A DNA stretch of 33,369 nucleotides from Streptomyces sp. McG3. Lineage in GTDB: Bacteria; Actinomycetota; Actinomycetes; Streptomycetales; Streptomycetaceae. The DNA lies in the NCBI RefSeq assembly GCF_018619185.1, contig NZ_JAAXYC010000062.1, positions 1-33,369 of the forward strand. The letters are read 5' to 3'. Under the pieces are notes generated by a model, which searched no databases, was not told where the DNA came from, and saw nothing but the letters and a program-made list of their open reading frames with translations. The position numbers were made by a program, and so were the translations under genes. Shown here in pieces: positions 33,297-33,369 of this stretch. Each line of letters begins with the position of its first letter. The stretch's first letter is position 1.

Positions 33297-33369
33297 CCCC
33301 GACCCCAACCCGACCCGTAGCCCGGGCCCCGACCCGTAGCCCGGGCTACGGGTCGGGTTGGGGTCGGGG
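33297..33369 (+). terminator. Large palindromic terminator at the window edge
   Basis: Positions 33297-33326 are the exact reverse complement of 33340-33369 (30 bp), with a 13-nt loop. A nested perfect 24-nt palindrome at 33331-33354 offers an alternative fold. It begins just after the MFS stop codon. The outer arm reaches the last base of the window and may extend further. Confidence 0.75.

Overview
The window looks like chromosomal DNA from a Streptomyces or close relative. Evidence is the very high G+C with G/C-rich third codon positions, many GTG and some TTG starts, ATGA/GTGA overlaps, a HrdA-like sigma factor beside dnaG, and several start codons placed 5-7 nt after a TANNNT box, as in leaderless actinobacterial transcripts. 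All gene names come from reading motifs and overall similarity; no database search was possible.

Left part (1-13.2 kb, housekeeping-like): a CbiX-type chelatase, a dNTP triphosphohydrolase (dgt), a ferredoxin-reductase-like flavoprotein, DNA primase (dnaG) and a principal-type sigma factor (probably hrdA) lie on the + strand. Convergent to them on the - strand are a YtxH-like small protein, a xylulokinase-like FGGY kinase, and a translationally coupled heterodimeric ABC exporter pair with one degenerate ATP site. Three tRNA genes follow at 13.3-13.8 kb: two tandem tRNA-Asn(GTT) and one with anticodon CAT.

Middle part (13.8-24.8 kb): next to the tRNAs is about 0.7 kb of degenerate DNA with gene fossils. 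Then comes a purine module. xdhABC (xanthine dehydrogenase, - strand) is divergent from an NCS2 xanthine/uracil-type permease, an amidohydrolase and a TauE/SafE-type permease (+ strand, overlapping genes). A LacI-family regulator closes the module. The permease promoter is followed by two overlapping copies of an 18-bp palindrome with a central CG, a good candidate operator for that LacI protein. The xdh side has a well-formed promoter, then a 25-codon ORF with a near-perfect ribosome binding site.

Right part (24.8-33.4 kb): an array of 14- and 22-nt repeats, a Gdx/SugE-type SMR exporter, an SDR oxidoreductase and a divergent TetR regulator with an inverted-repeat operator. A - strand cluster follows: a small WXG100-like helical protein, a 766-aa protein with an ESX-like N-terminus and a glycine-rich hydrophobic segment, and a lipoprotein. 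An MFS transporter and a large palindrome end the window.

The most unusual feature is the history of that last cluster. The lipoprotein gene, with the 3' end of the 766-aa gene and the last 50 bp of tetR, has been tandemly duplicated, leaving two lipoprotein genes and two gene fragments. A third relic of the same junction (end of the 766-aa gene plus start of the lipoprotein gene) lies about 14 kb away, where it now forms the C-terminal 40 residues of XdhC. The cluster resembles a type VII-secreted effector with partner and lipoprotein, possibly immunity, genes; that role is inference.
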